Positions 1 to 6,958 of a DNA stretch of 46,860 nucleotides are shown here, in pieces. A program made the translations under genes and the position numbers. Every line of letters begins with the position of its first letter. Within the stretch, counting starts at the first letter, position 1. The notes beneath the pieces are model-generated. The model was not told the DNA's origin. It was given only the letters and a program-made list of their open reading frames with translations, and did no database searches. Source of the DNA: Parashewanella hymeniacidonis (GTDB lineage Bacteria > Pseudomonadota > Gammaproteobacteria > Enterobacterales > Shewanellaceae); the NCBI RefSeq assembly GCF_016900895.1, contig NZ_JAFEUN010000020.1:1-46860 (forward strand), read 5' to 3'.

Positions 1-115
1 GACCATAGATCTTGGTTGAAAATTGACATGATGCGTTGCCTTATCTAGTGTAATTTACTGATCAGATCAACGAAACGATAATAAGTTCAATTTCCATAAT
101 ATTTGTGTAGAAGAG

Positions 116-418
116 TCAGGAGTAGAAGTGCAACGAACCTCTACTTGGCTTATCAATTTCAACTCTTAAGCTAAACTCTGTATCTTCGGTTGATGAATCC
201 AATAAATTAGCTGTAATGCAATCTAAAGCAGATTCTACATTTAATTCTACATCTTGATACCACTCATTATTTTCATATAAAGATATTTGATCAGCTGACA
301 TTAGGGAAACATATTGTATATATGGCTCTGATTCACTAATAATATTATTTTTGTTAAAACCCTTTTTAAAACTGATTTCGAAATATAAATCAGCCAGAGT
401 TTCACTTAACTCAATCAT
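116..418 (-). CDS. Small hypothetical protein, second gene of a two-gene unit
   Basis: This 100-residue acidic protein is not one I recognise. It has no signal peptide, membrane segment or cysteine motif. Its ATG lies inside the end of the upstream gene (8-nt overlap with the stop of the 344-residue gene), which suggests translational coupling and a shared function. It may be a partner or immunity-like subunit of the nucleoid-associated-like protein, but that is inference from the overlap alone. The coding frame is AT-rich like its neighbour and unlike the housekeeping genes further right, so the pair may be an accessory acquisition. Positions 1-115 downstream show no obvious gene or strong terminator. 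Confidence 0.6.
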   Translation of the reverse strand: MIELSETLADLYFEISFKKGFNKNNIISESEPYIQYVSLMSADQISLYENNEWYQDVELNVESALDCITANLLDSSTEDTEFSLRVEIDKPSRGSLHFYS

Positions 419-1445
419 CTGAAACGTCCAGCTTTCTAAAGTTGCCGTATCCTGATTTAGCTTTAATAGCTATGAAGTTATTTTTTTGATGTTCAAAATG
501 ATAAATTTTGGACACGTCACCACTTTTAATTTTTAGTTCAATATCATCGTCAATTTTAATGGTACGTTTTAATTTAGATTTGATGGGAGTTATGTCTATT
601 TCAAATGAAGTATCAAATTTCCCACTTTTACACGCCTTTTTTAAATCCTTTTTGATTTTACTTGTATCCACGTCTTCATTTTCTGGTTCATAATTTCCTA
701 CAATTCGCTCAATCATTTCGTCAGGATCAAAGTGAGTTGTTGTCGTAAAATATGATGTAAGGTTTCCCTTTAGAAAAGCATGATCAACTGGGGATACTTT
801 GTTGACTTGGCTTAAGGTAGAGCTTAATAGGCTAAACGCTAAATCAGTGTTTTTTTGTGAGTCACGAATGAATTCACATTCTAAGAATGTATTCCACCAG
901 AATTTGGAAATGGATGAGTTTGTATCTGATAAATAAATTTCTTCGCCAAGAGCTTTAACTTCTACGTTAACTAAACAAGTTTTATACACGCCTTTATCTT
1001 GTGGTAACCCTTTTAATAGCCTAAGGTGCTCAGTTTCGAAGAAGTTCTCTACGTCAATTTTTGCTACTAAAATAGAGTTTTGACCTTTACTCTCAAAATT
1101 TGAAACTAATAATGAACCTTTTCTAATTTCGTTAAAGTTCCCATGCTTTGAGTTATATTCGACTTCACAAGAAAGGAGGTGCTGAGCTATTTTTGATATG
1201 CTACTTTTATTTTCATCATCGGTTAAAGAGGCTATTAAATTTGTTTTTACGGCAGAAGAGTCTTGAAAAGTAGCTTGACGTTGGGATGTTCCATATTTAG
1301 CATCATTAGCTAATTTTGTTACAAAAGCTAGTACATCATTTTCGTCTGCGTCGTTTAGATCTATTTTACGAACAGAGTTAGAATCTGACGCTACTTCGAA
1401 AATTTGATAAAATTTTATGGTACTTTCTGGTGCAGCTTGATCCAT
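411..1445 (-). CDS. Probable nucleoid-associated protein (NdpA/YejK-like)
   Basis: The protein has 344 residues, close to the usual 335-350 of the 37-kDa nucleoid-associated family (E. coli YejK). I see the same layout: a variable N-terminal helical half, a central patch GSLLVSNF followed by ILVAKIDVENFF (about residues 110-135) resembling the YejK segment where a GG-containing strand precedes LLVA, and a C-terminal beta-rich segment ending in a short acidic tail. Overall identity to YejK is low, so the assignment is tentative. YejK-type proteins bind the nucleoid; divergent paralogues also occur in accessory loci. The ATG at 1445 is preceded by a plausible Shine-Dalgarno (AAGGGA, 6 nt spacing). 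It is cotranscribed with the overlapping 100-residue gene. Confidence 0.5.
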   Translation of the reverse strand: MDQAAPESTIKFYQIFEVASDSNSVRKIDLNDADENDVLAFVTKLANDAKYGTSQRQATFQDSSAVKTNLIASLTDDENKSSISKIAQHLLSCEVEYNSKHGNFNEIRKGSLLVSNFESKGQNSILVAKIDVENFFETEHLRLLKGLPQDKGVYKTCLVNVEVKALGEEIYLSDTNSSISKFWWNTFLECEFIRDSQKNTDLAFSLLSSTLSQVNKVSPVDHAFLKGNLTSYFTTTTHFDPDEMIERIVGNYEPENEDVDTSKIKKDLKKACKSGKFDTSFEIDITPIKSKLKRTIKIDDDIELKIKSGDVSKIYHFEHQKNNFIAIKAKSGYGNFRKLDVSDD

Positions 1446-1633
1446 GTAAATCCCTTACTTTAAAAATACTTTTTCATTTTTTATCTAAAGATTGTCTCTT
1501 GTCGCTTATAAAAAGGCAATACCAAGTATCTGTCATGATAAAGATTACTTGTGCTACATCAAATATTAAAGTCGGCACGTTTTAGATTTGTGGTTGTTTT
1601 AATCAACGAGCTATGTAGTTAAAGCTGGATATG

Positions 1634-1845
1634 AAAGCGCTTCGCACTTTATAACGTCGTGGGCTTTCTGCCCACACCCGAGGAAGAGGGGAGTTCTCCA
1701 GCAAACTCCCCTCTTCCATCTCCCCGTGCCGCCCCACAAAGTTAAGCGTTATTCGTCTTACAGCAAAAATATTCTAACGTTTCCGGTGGTGCATCCATGC
1801 ACCTCGGAAACTAGCGCAGCGTCCATGCTGCGCTTACGATATTTT
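1634..1845 (+). repeat. Structured multi-hairpin element, copy A
   Basis: This is about 212 nt with five successive hairpins. H1 is 1634-1650 (AAAG/CTTT plus an inner G-C pair). H2 is 1659-1675 (GTGGGC/GCCCAC). H3 is 1683-1716 (GAAGAGGGGAGTT pairing perfectly with its complement around loop CTCCAGCA). H4 is 1779-1811 (GTTTCCG/CGGAAAC with inner GGTGCAT/ATGCACC). H5 is 1813-1834 (AGCGCAGC/GCTGCGCT, loop GTCCAT). An outer helix, AAAATAT at 1766-1772 with ATATTTT at 1839-1845, encloses H4 and H5. A conserved linker carries TCCCC (1721-1725), GCCGCCC (1728-1734) and TTAAGCG. Copy B on the opposite strand has the same parts in the same order. The insertion at 1873 lies just downstream. Function is unknown; transcription from this copy is not evident. 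Confidence 0.75.
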
Positions 1846-1872
1846 CACTGACAACTCACAACAACTTTGTCA

Positions 1873-2026
1873 GTAAGCATTCACCAGAGGGGTATTGACA
1901 ATTTCAAATTCCCGTTTATTGACATTCATAACCGCAAGGGTGCCGCTGTTTTGTGATGCAAGTATCACTTTTAAGGGTGTTTCACCATTTATTCCAAAAG
2001 TCAATACGGGGCTGGTGAATGGTTAC
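1873..2026 (+). mobile_element. MITE-like insertion, IS66-type ends, copy 1
   Basis: A 154-bp element begins GTAAGCATTCACCAG and ends CTGGTGAATGGTTAC, so its roughly 27-bp ends are imperfect inverted repeats of each other. It is flanked directly by a perfect 8-bp duplication CTTTGTCA (1865-1872 and 2027-2034). GTAA termini plus an 8-bp target duplication are characteristic of the IS66 family, so this looks like a non-autonomous derivative mobilised by an IS66-type transposase. The family link is inferred from the ends only; no transposase gene is present here. A second copy lies at 2525-2679 in the opposite orientation. The two copies are about 84% identical by hand alignment, with identical outer 27-30 bp. 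Confidence 0.85.
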
Positions 2027-2153
2027 CTTTGTCATGGGGAATTGTTGTAGACGTCAGGGGTTTCGGTTGATTCAGTTAAAAGCGCTTAAGTCATACCTAT
2101 GAAAATAGACATCCTGTAGTTGAATGCTTTTGCATCATCAGCGGTAAAAGCTA

Positions 2154-2177
2154 CAAAACACCTGCTTTAGCAGGTGT
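2154..2177 (-). terminator. Terminator-like hairpin downstream of structured copy B
   Basis: ACACCTGC (2158-2165) pairs perfectly with GCAGGTGT (2170-2177) around a 4-nt loop. Read on the minus strand it is followed by TTTTG. It lies about 50-70 nt past the end of structured copy B in that copy's own direction, so it could end a transcript containing copy B. Confidence 0.5.
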
Positions 2178-2223
2178 GAAGCATAATGTATTTAATTACT
2201 GCTAAAGGGCTGCTTATCCCCGT

Positions 2224-2459
2224 CGAAGCTGTTGAAGATATGATTGAATGAAAAATGGCGTGGGCGAGACATGGACGTCGAGCCAAGCTCTGGGGTACAG
2301 GATGTACCATCAGAGCTGTTAGGCATTTATTCAATCATATCTGAAACGCTTAGCTTCGTTTGGGCGGCTCAGGGGATTCTAAAGGGGAAGTAGCTGGAGG
2401 CTTCCCCTTTTGGCGGTGTGGAGTGCAACTCCACGACTTTGTAAACTTCGCAGAAGTTT
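2224..2459 (-). repeat. Structured multi-hairpin element, copy B
   Basis: This copy is on the minus strand and is homologous to copy A at 1634-1845. H1 is 2443-2459 (AAACTTC/GAAGTTT). H2 is 2418-2434 (GTGGAGT/ACTCCAC). H3 is 2381-2410 (AAAGGGGAAG/CTTCCCCTTT, loop containing CTCCAGC as in copy A). The linker has TCCCC and GCCGCCC (2376-2362) and then CTAAGCG. H4 is 2286-2317 (AGCTCTG/CAGAGCT with inner GGTAC/GTACC). H5 is 2264-2283, with loop GTCCAT on the minus strand as in copy A. The outer helix GATATGATTGAAT (2237-2249) with its exact complement (2329-2341) is extended by CGAAGCT/AGCTTCG. Stem sequences differ from copy A while pairing is kept, and loops and linkers are conserved. A terminator-like hairpin follows at 2154-2177. 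Confidence 0.75.
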
Positions 2460-2524
2460 TGTTTTCACTCAAATAAAAAATGATGTTGCGCATCAACAAG
2501 GCGCTGGACACCCGCTTTCGCAAG

Positions 2525-2679
2525 GTAACCATTCACCAGCCCCGTATTGACTTTTCAAATAAACAGTGAAACTTACTTGCGGGGTGGTACTTGTGTCACA
2601 AAACAATGGCAAGCTTGTAGTTATAAATGCCAATAAACGGGAGTTTGAGATTGTCAATACCCCTCTGGTGAATGCTTAC
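2525..2679 (-). mobile_element. MITE-like insertion, IS66-type ends, copy 2
   Basis: This 155-bp element is the second copy of the one at 1873-2026, in inverted orientation. Its ends (GTAACCATTCACCAG on the left, CTGGTGAATGCTTAC on the right) are the same imperfect inverted repeats. It is flanked by its own perfect 8-bp duplication TTCGCAAG (2517-2524 and 2680-2687), different from that of copy 1. The two copies are therefore independent insertions rather than one composite. It has one extra G in a G-run compared with copy 1. Confidence 0.85.
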
Positions 2680-2813
2680 TTCGCAAGTATGATGGTAATA
2701 CTTTAAATTATAGTTTTTTATGTCGGCTAAAGGGTATAAAACCCGCGACTTTGTACTTCAAAGAAGTCTTATTTTAAAATTAAAAGACATAAAATAAGGG
2801 AAACCAAACAAAC

Positions 2814-4337
2814 TTAACTTTGATTAAGTCGATTCAATAACCTATCCATTGCCCGATACCCCAAAGCTTGTGCAATATGACTGCGGTCTACATTCGTCTC
2901 ACCTCGTAAATCAGCAATCGTTCGTGCTACTCGTTGTAGACGATGATAGCTCCTAACTGAAAGCCCGAGTTGATTGACGCTTTTTTCTAAAAACTCTAAA
3001 TCTTCGAGTTTAAACCCGCCTGTTTGCTTCAATAATTTACCGTTGAGTTGCGAGTTCAACACGCCAGCTCTTTGAAGCTGTAAGGTTCTGGCCTTAGCTA
3101 CACGTTCAGCAATACTGGCGCTGGTTTCATTATTGGTCTGTTTTTGGGTTAAGGTGCCTTGTGGTAATTTCGGTACATCAATGGTGAGATCGAATCGATC
3201 GATAAAAGGGCCTGACAAACGTCCTAAGTAGCGTTTAATTTCATTGGGTGTTGCACGGCTTTTCTCTGCATCTCCGCAGGGGCTTGGGTTTAATGCAGCG
3301 ACCAATTGAAACTGGCTTAAAAATCTCAGTTTCGCTGCCGCACGTGAAATGATAACTTCACCCGTTTCCATTGGTTCTCGAAGGCAATCTAATACTTTTC
3401 TTGGAAATTCGGCCACTTCATCTAAAAAAAGTACGCCTTTATGGGATAACGATATTTCACCGGGTTTAGGAATGCTGCCACCACCAACTAAAGATACAGA
3501 AGAACTGGTGTGATGCGGTGAACGAAAAGGGCGTTTAAAAAAGTCATTGGGTTTAATGTTCATGCCAGCGACTGAGTGAATGGATGCGACTTCTAAAGCT
3601 TCATCATAATTAAGAGGTGGCAGTAGTGACATAATTCGACTTGCCAACATGGTTTTGCCTGTTCCTGGGGGGCCCAAAAATAATAAATTATGACCGCCAG
3701 CAGCGGTAATCTCTAATGCTTGTTTCGCTTGATACTGCCCGATGACATCACTGATGCAATTTGTGTTAATACACTCTTCTTGCTCATGGATCCATTCTGC
3801 ACCGGGCTCGATACCGGGTAATTTATCCTGACCATGCAAATAAGCAGAAATGTGAGCGAGCTGGCTGGCAAAATACACCTGCTGATAATCGACAAGTTCT
3901 GCTTCATGACGATTGGCGATGGGCATAACAAGCTTTCTATCTGCTTTTTTACTGGCGACAATAACGGGCAACAGCCCTGTGCAAGGCTGAACATGCGCCG
4001 ATAGGCTGAGTTCTCCAACGAATTCGTGTTGACTCAGTGCTTGTTGAGGAACTTGGTTTGACGCGGCTAAAATTCCAATGGCAATAGGTAAGTCATAACG
4101 ACCACCTTGTTTAGGGAGATCGGCTGGAGCAAGGTTTACGGTAATCCGTTGCATTGGAAACTCGAAGCCAGCGTTGATGATGGCACTGCGAACACGCTCT
4201 TTTGCTTCTTTTACTGAAGTTTCAGGCAAGCCGACAAGGTTAAAGGCAGGTAATCCGTTACTTAAGTGAACTTCTACTGTGACAAGTGGAGCTTCAACGC
4301 CGCAACTGGCTCGGGTATAAACGCAGGCAATTCCCAT
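2814..4337 (-). CDS. comM: ComM / YifB family AAA+ ATPase (Mg-chelatase-like)
   Basis: ComM is a hexameric helicase that drives branch migration during integration of transformed DNA. The N-terminal domain has the family signature (VYTRASCGVEAPLVTVEVHL, then GLPETSVKEAKERVRSA). Walker A GPPGTGKT is at about residues 222-229, followed by the Mg-chelatase segment RSPHHTSSSVSLVGGG, Walker B VLFLDE and the C-terminal LSVRSYHRLQRVARTIADL block. I chose the ATG at 4337 because TAAGGA at 4350-4345 sits 7 nt upstream; the ATG two codons earlier would leave only 1 nt. Length is about 507 residues, normal for the family. The gene is intact. comM is a known island integration site in other bacteria, but here the repeats lie outside it. 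Confidence 0.95.
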   Translation of the reverse strand: MGIACVYTRASCGVEAPLVTVEVHLSNGLPAFNLVGLPETSVKEAKERVRSAIINAGFEFPMQRITVNLAPADLPKQGGRYDLPIAIGILAASNQVPQQALSQHEFVGELSLSAHVQPCTGLLPVIVASKKADRKLVMPIANRHEAELVDYQQVYFASQLAHISAYLHGQDKLPGIEPGAEWIHEQEECINTNCISDVIGQYQAKQALEITAAGGHNLLFLGPPGTGKTMLASRIMSLLPPLNYDEALEVASIHSVAGMNIKPNDFFKRPFRSPHHTSSSVSLVGGGSIPKPGEISLSHKGVLFLDEVAEFPRKVLDCLREPMETGEVIISRAAAKLRFLSQFQLVAALNPSPCGDAEKSRATPNEIKRYLGRLSGPFIDRFDLTIDVPKLPQGTLTQKQTNNETSASIAERVAKARTLQLQRAGVLNSQLNGKLLKQTGGFKLEDLEFLEKSVNQLGLSVRSYHRLQRVARTIADLRGETNVDRSHIAQALGYRAMDRLLNRLNQS

Positions 4338-4403
4338 CAACATATCCTTATGTTGTATTCATTTTAACCAGACTATTAAATTTTTGTTACGAAAACAATG
4401 AAT

Positions 4404-4426
4404 AAAAAAGGGGCTTGAGAAGCCCC
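4404..4426 (-). terminator. Intrinsic terminator of the EEP lipoprotein gene
   Basis: GGGGCTT (4410-4416) and AAGCCCC (4420-4426) form a stem with a 3-nt loop. On the minus strand it is followed by a run of six T (4409-4404). It lies 25 nt past the stop of the lipoprotein gene and upstream of comM, separating the two. Confidence 0.85.
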
Positions 4427-4451
4427 TGATAGATAAATTTAATACTGAATA

Positions 4452-5699
4452 CTATTTAATTTTAATATCAACCCAAACTAAGCGATGATCAGAAGTCACA
4501 GATTTACCTTGTTCGCCTTCGTCGTTGATGAACAAATAACGATAGTCTTCACCGTCAGCTTGCCAAAATACGCCAGAATCAACAACGTTCAGATCACTTG
4601 ATGGTAAAACGTAATCAAGACGTAATGGGAAGGTATGAGTCCAGTAGTCAGCGATACCTTTATTTTGTGCAGCTTTTTTATCAGTGTAGTTTTTACCGCC
4701 ATTGGAAGCTGGAACCATATTACCTACAGCAGTTTCCTGTGCTACACGAGGATGATTCAGCAGTTGCTTGATTGAATAATCATACGAGTCACCGTCAACA
4801 GGATCAGCATTCAGGTCACCAGCAATGATAAATGAAGCGCTTTCTCCTATACCACCTTTGTTGCCTTGGTCATCAACTAGGTAAGAGTTTTGGCTGTAAT
4901 CGCTGCTGATGTAATCAGAGAATAGACGGATTTCATCATAGTTTCGACGGCCATTGCGATCTTCTACACCATCAAATACCGGTGGTGTTGGATGCATAGC
5001 TAGTAAGTGAATGGTTTTATCTTCGCTTACCTTAATTGGTAAATCGATATGGTTTTTCGATGATAAGCGGAAATGCTCCATAGTTGCATCTGAATAGAAA
5101 GGTTCATCAAGCAGGTTTCCATCTGCTCCCACTTTGCTTGGCAGTGCTGCATCAGGCATGTCTTTCCATAAGAATTTTTGGAAACTGCGAATGTTGTCAG
5201 TATCAAGCTCATACTTAGAGAGTACGATGAAACCATATTGACCGTGGTAAAAACCGAATCCATAGGTATCTGCTGGGATGGTTACTTTACCGTCATCGTT
5301 TAAGTCATGCTCAGCCAAACCTGTGTTAGTTGAAACAATATAAAAGTAAGGGTAATCGATAGCTTCTGTTTGGTTTTGAGACTTATTCAAGTAGTTAGCA
5401 ATAAAGTCTTTAACGGCAGTGTCATTTTCACCGATGCCGTCATGATCAAACTCATTTAATAACACAACATCTGGGCGAGTACGTTGCAATACTTCAGCGA
5501 CATTTTTAATTTGCTGGTTATCGCCCGCAGCCATTTCTGCTGGAAGTACTTCTGCCGCAGTACGGTCAAATGAAGCATTAAAACTAGCGAATCTTACGGT
5601 TTGGTCAATCACTTGTTTGTTATCGTCGTTATCTGAATTACACCCTGCTAATAACATAGCACTTACTGCAGTCGCAATTAAACTTGCTTTTAACTTCAT
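4452..5699 (-). CDS. Endonuclease/exonuclease/phosphatase family lipoprotein
   Basis: The 415-residue precursor has a lipoprotein signal peptide ending in the lipobox LLAGC (Cys20), so it is probably exported and lipid-anchored. The body has the EEP-fold markers in order: RFASFNASF near the N-terminus, a metal-ligand glutamate in NEFDHDG, the histidine in AMHPTPP, AGDLNADP, and the terminal SDHRLVW. Family members are phosphodiesterases acting on nucleic acids, lipids or phosphates; the substrate cannot be told from sequence. An extracytoplasmic nuclease scavenging DNA or phosphate is one possibility, and nothing nearby decides it. AAGG about 9 nt upstream supports the ATG at 5699. It is monocistronic, with its own terminator. 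Confidence 0.85.
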   Translation of the reverse strand: MKLKASLIATAVSAMLLAGCNSDNDDNKQVIDQTVRFASFNASFDRTAAEVLPAEMAAGDNQQIKNVAEVLQRTRPDVVLLNEFDHDGIGENDTAVKDFIANYLNKSQNQTEAIDYPYFYIVSTNTGLAEHDLNDDGKVTIPADTYGFGFYHGQYGFIVLSKYELDTDNIRSFQKFLWKDMPDAALPSKVGADGNLLDEPFYSDATMEHFRLSSKNHIDLPIKVSEDKTIHLLAMHPTPPVFDGVEDRNGRRNYDEIRLFSDYISSDYSQNSYLVDDQGNKGGIGESASFIIAGDLNADPVDGDSYDYSIKQLLNHPRVAQETAVGNMVPASNGGKNYTDKKAAQNKGIADYWTHTFPLRLDYVLPSSDLNVVDSGVFWQADGEDYRYLFINDEGEQGKSVTSDHRLVWVDIKIK

Positions 5700-5853
5700 T
5701 ACATCAACCTTATAGTCACAATTTTTATATGGCTTTATATTTCAGATGAATCATAGATATAAATATTTAGAATAAACGTGATGTAGCTAACGATTAATAG
5801 AAGTAATTAGGTAACTTAAAACTATGGATTTATTTTTGTGGGGTAGGTCAAAG

Positions 5854-5881
5854 CTGTAATGTTAACTGGTTAACATTACAG
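5854..5881. promoter_or_regulatory. 28-bp perfect dyad between lptG and the EEP lipoprotein gene
   Basis: CTGTAATGTTAAC and its exact complement are separated by TG. The dyad is 16 nt past the lptG stop and about 155 nt upstream of the lipoprotein start. No T-run follows on the minus strand, so it is either a poor lptG terminator or an operator for the lipoprotein gene. Confidence 0.5.
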
Positions 5882-5896
5882 CAGATAAGCGTGACG

Positions 5897-6958
5897 TTAT
5901 TGTTTGCGTATTAGATACACTGCGATACAGGTAAATAACAAACTTGGCGCTACAGCACCAATGATCGGCGGTAACTGATAAACAATGACAACAGGACCAA
6001 AAATTTGGTTACTGATATAGAAGCTAAAACCTGCTATCACACCAAAGAGCACTCTTGCACCCATGGTTACCGTTCGTAATGGGCCAAAGATAAATGACAG
6101 TGCAACGAGCAGCATCACTGCAACAGATATGGGTTGCATGATCTTAGACCATAAAGCAAGTTCATAGCGGCTTGGATCTTGTTTATTCACTTTTAAATAT
6201 TCAAGATAATCCAACAATCCTTCAATTGATAACGATTTTGGTTCAACTGATACAATGCTGAGTTTGTCTGGTGTTAATGTGGACTTCCACTCGTACTCGA
6301 AGGAAAGCTTTTTTGTCACCTTAGTCGGTGTAATTGAGGTTTGCGTAACATCGTGCATTTTCCAGCTACCGTCGATAAAGTCCGCATTTTTAGCGAAAAC
6401 TAAATTAGTTAACTGTTGTTGATCATTGAAATGGTACAAGGTGATATTACTGATGCGGTTGATGTCGTTGACTTGGCCGATATTCACAAATAAATCACCA
6501 TCCTTAGCCCACACACCTTGGCGCGATTTAATTAAGCTACCACCTGATACTTTAATTGCTTTATGTTCATTGGCTTTTTGTTCGGCAATTGGGGCGCCCC
6601 ATTCACTCAATGCCATAACTAACAGCATTAACGGTATCGCCGTTTTTAGTGTGGAGATGCTGATATCCAGCTTTGACATACCTGATGCTTGCATGACGAC
6701 AAGTTCAGAGTTGGATGCCAACATGCCAAGACCAATCAACCCTCCAAGCAACACTGCCATTGGAAAGAACATCTCAATATCACGAGGCACCAAATACAAC
6801 ACGTAAAGCCCTGCATCAACAATAGTGTAGGTGCCACGACCAACGACTCTGAGTTGATCTACCCATTTAATAATACTTGAAAGGCCAGTCAAGACGAGTA
6901 AACTCAGTGCAGATGAACTCATCAATACTCGGGCAATATAAAGATCAATTATCTTCAT
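5897..6958 (-). CDS. lptG: LPS export permease LptG
   Basis: LptG is one of the two inner-membrane permease subunits of the LptB2FG transporter that extracts LPS and passes it to LptC and the periplasmic bridge. The 353-residue protein has the family layout: three N-terminal membrane segments (starting IDLYIARVLMSSSALSLLVL and including MFFPMAVLLGGLIGLGMLA followed by the conserved SELVVMQASGMS), a periplasmic beta-jellyroll (about residues 130-265), and three C-terminal membrane segments. Its ATG overlaps the lptF stop by 4 nt, so the two are translationally coupled. Confidence 0.96.
   Translation of the reverse strand: MKIIDLYIARVLMSSSALSLLVLTGLSSIIKWVDQLRVVGRGTYTIVDAGLYVLYLVPRDIEMFFPMAVLLGGLIGLGMLASNSELVVMQASGMSKLDISISTLKTAIPLMLLVMALSEWGAPIAEQKANEHKAIKVSGGSLIKSRQGVWAKDGDLFVNIGQVNDINRISNITLYHFNDQQQLTNLVFAKNADFIDGSWKMHDVTQTSITPTKVTKKLSFEYEWKSTLTPDKLSIVSVEPKSLSIEGLLDYLEYLKVNKQDPSRYELALWSKIMQPISVAVMLLVALSFIFGPLRTVTMGARVLFGVIAGFSFYISNQIFGPVVIVYQLPPIIGAVAPSLLFTCIAVYLIRKQ

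Larger units (their letters stand above)
1446..2813. other. Gene-free, repeat-rich block between the nucleoid-associated-like gene and comM
   Basis: I find no convincing gene in these 1.37 kb. In order it contains: the AT-rich upstream region of the minus-strand gene (1446-1633), structured element copy A (1634-1845), palindrome-ended insertion 1 (1873-2026), a spacer with a minus-strand terminator-like hairpin (2154-2177), structured element copy B on the minus strand (about 2224-2459), palindrome-ended insertion 2 (2525-2679), and an AT-rich tail next to the comM stop. Each repeat is described separately. A 60-codon minus-strand frame at 2350-2532 runs through the hairpins and is not considered a gene. 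Confidence 0.8.

Noticed and set aside
508-693. 61-codon plus-strand frame
   Set aside because: It is antisense inside the nucleoid-associated-like gene, whose frame is better supported.
2350-2532. 60-codon minus-strand frame through the repeat block
   Set aside because: It runs across hairpins H1-H3 of structured copy B and into insertion 2. Its sequence is explained by the repeats, and it has no ribosome binding site.
1873-2679. Integron attC or CRISPR-like repeat arrangement
   Set aside because: Only two copies exist, in opposite orientation, with IS66-like ends and 8-bp duplications. There is no regular spacing, integrase or cassette gene.
3713-4018. 101-codon minus-strand frame
   Set aside because: Out-of-frame shadow inside comM, no family resemblance.
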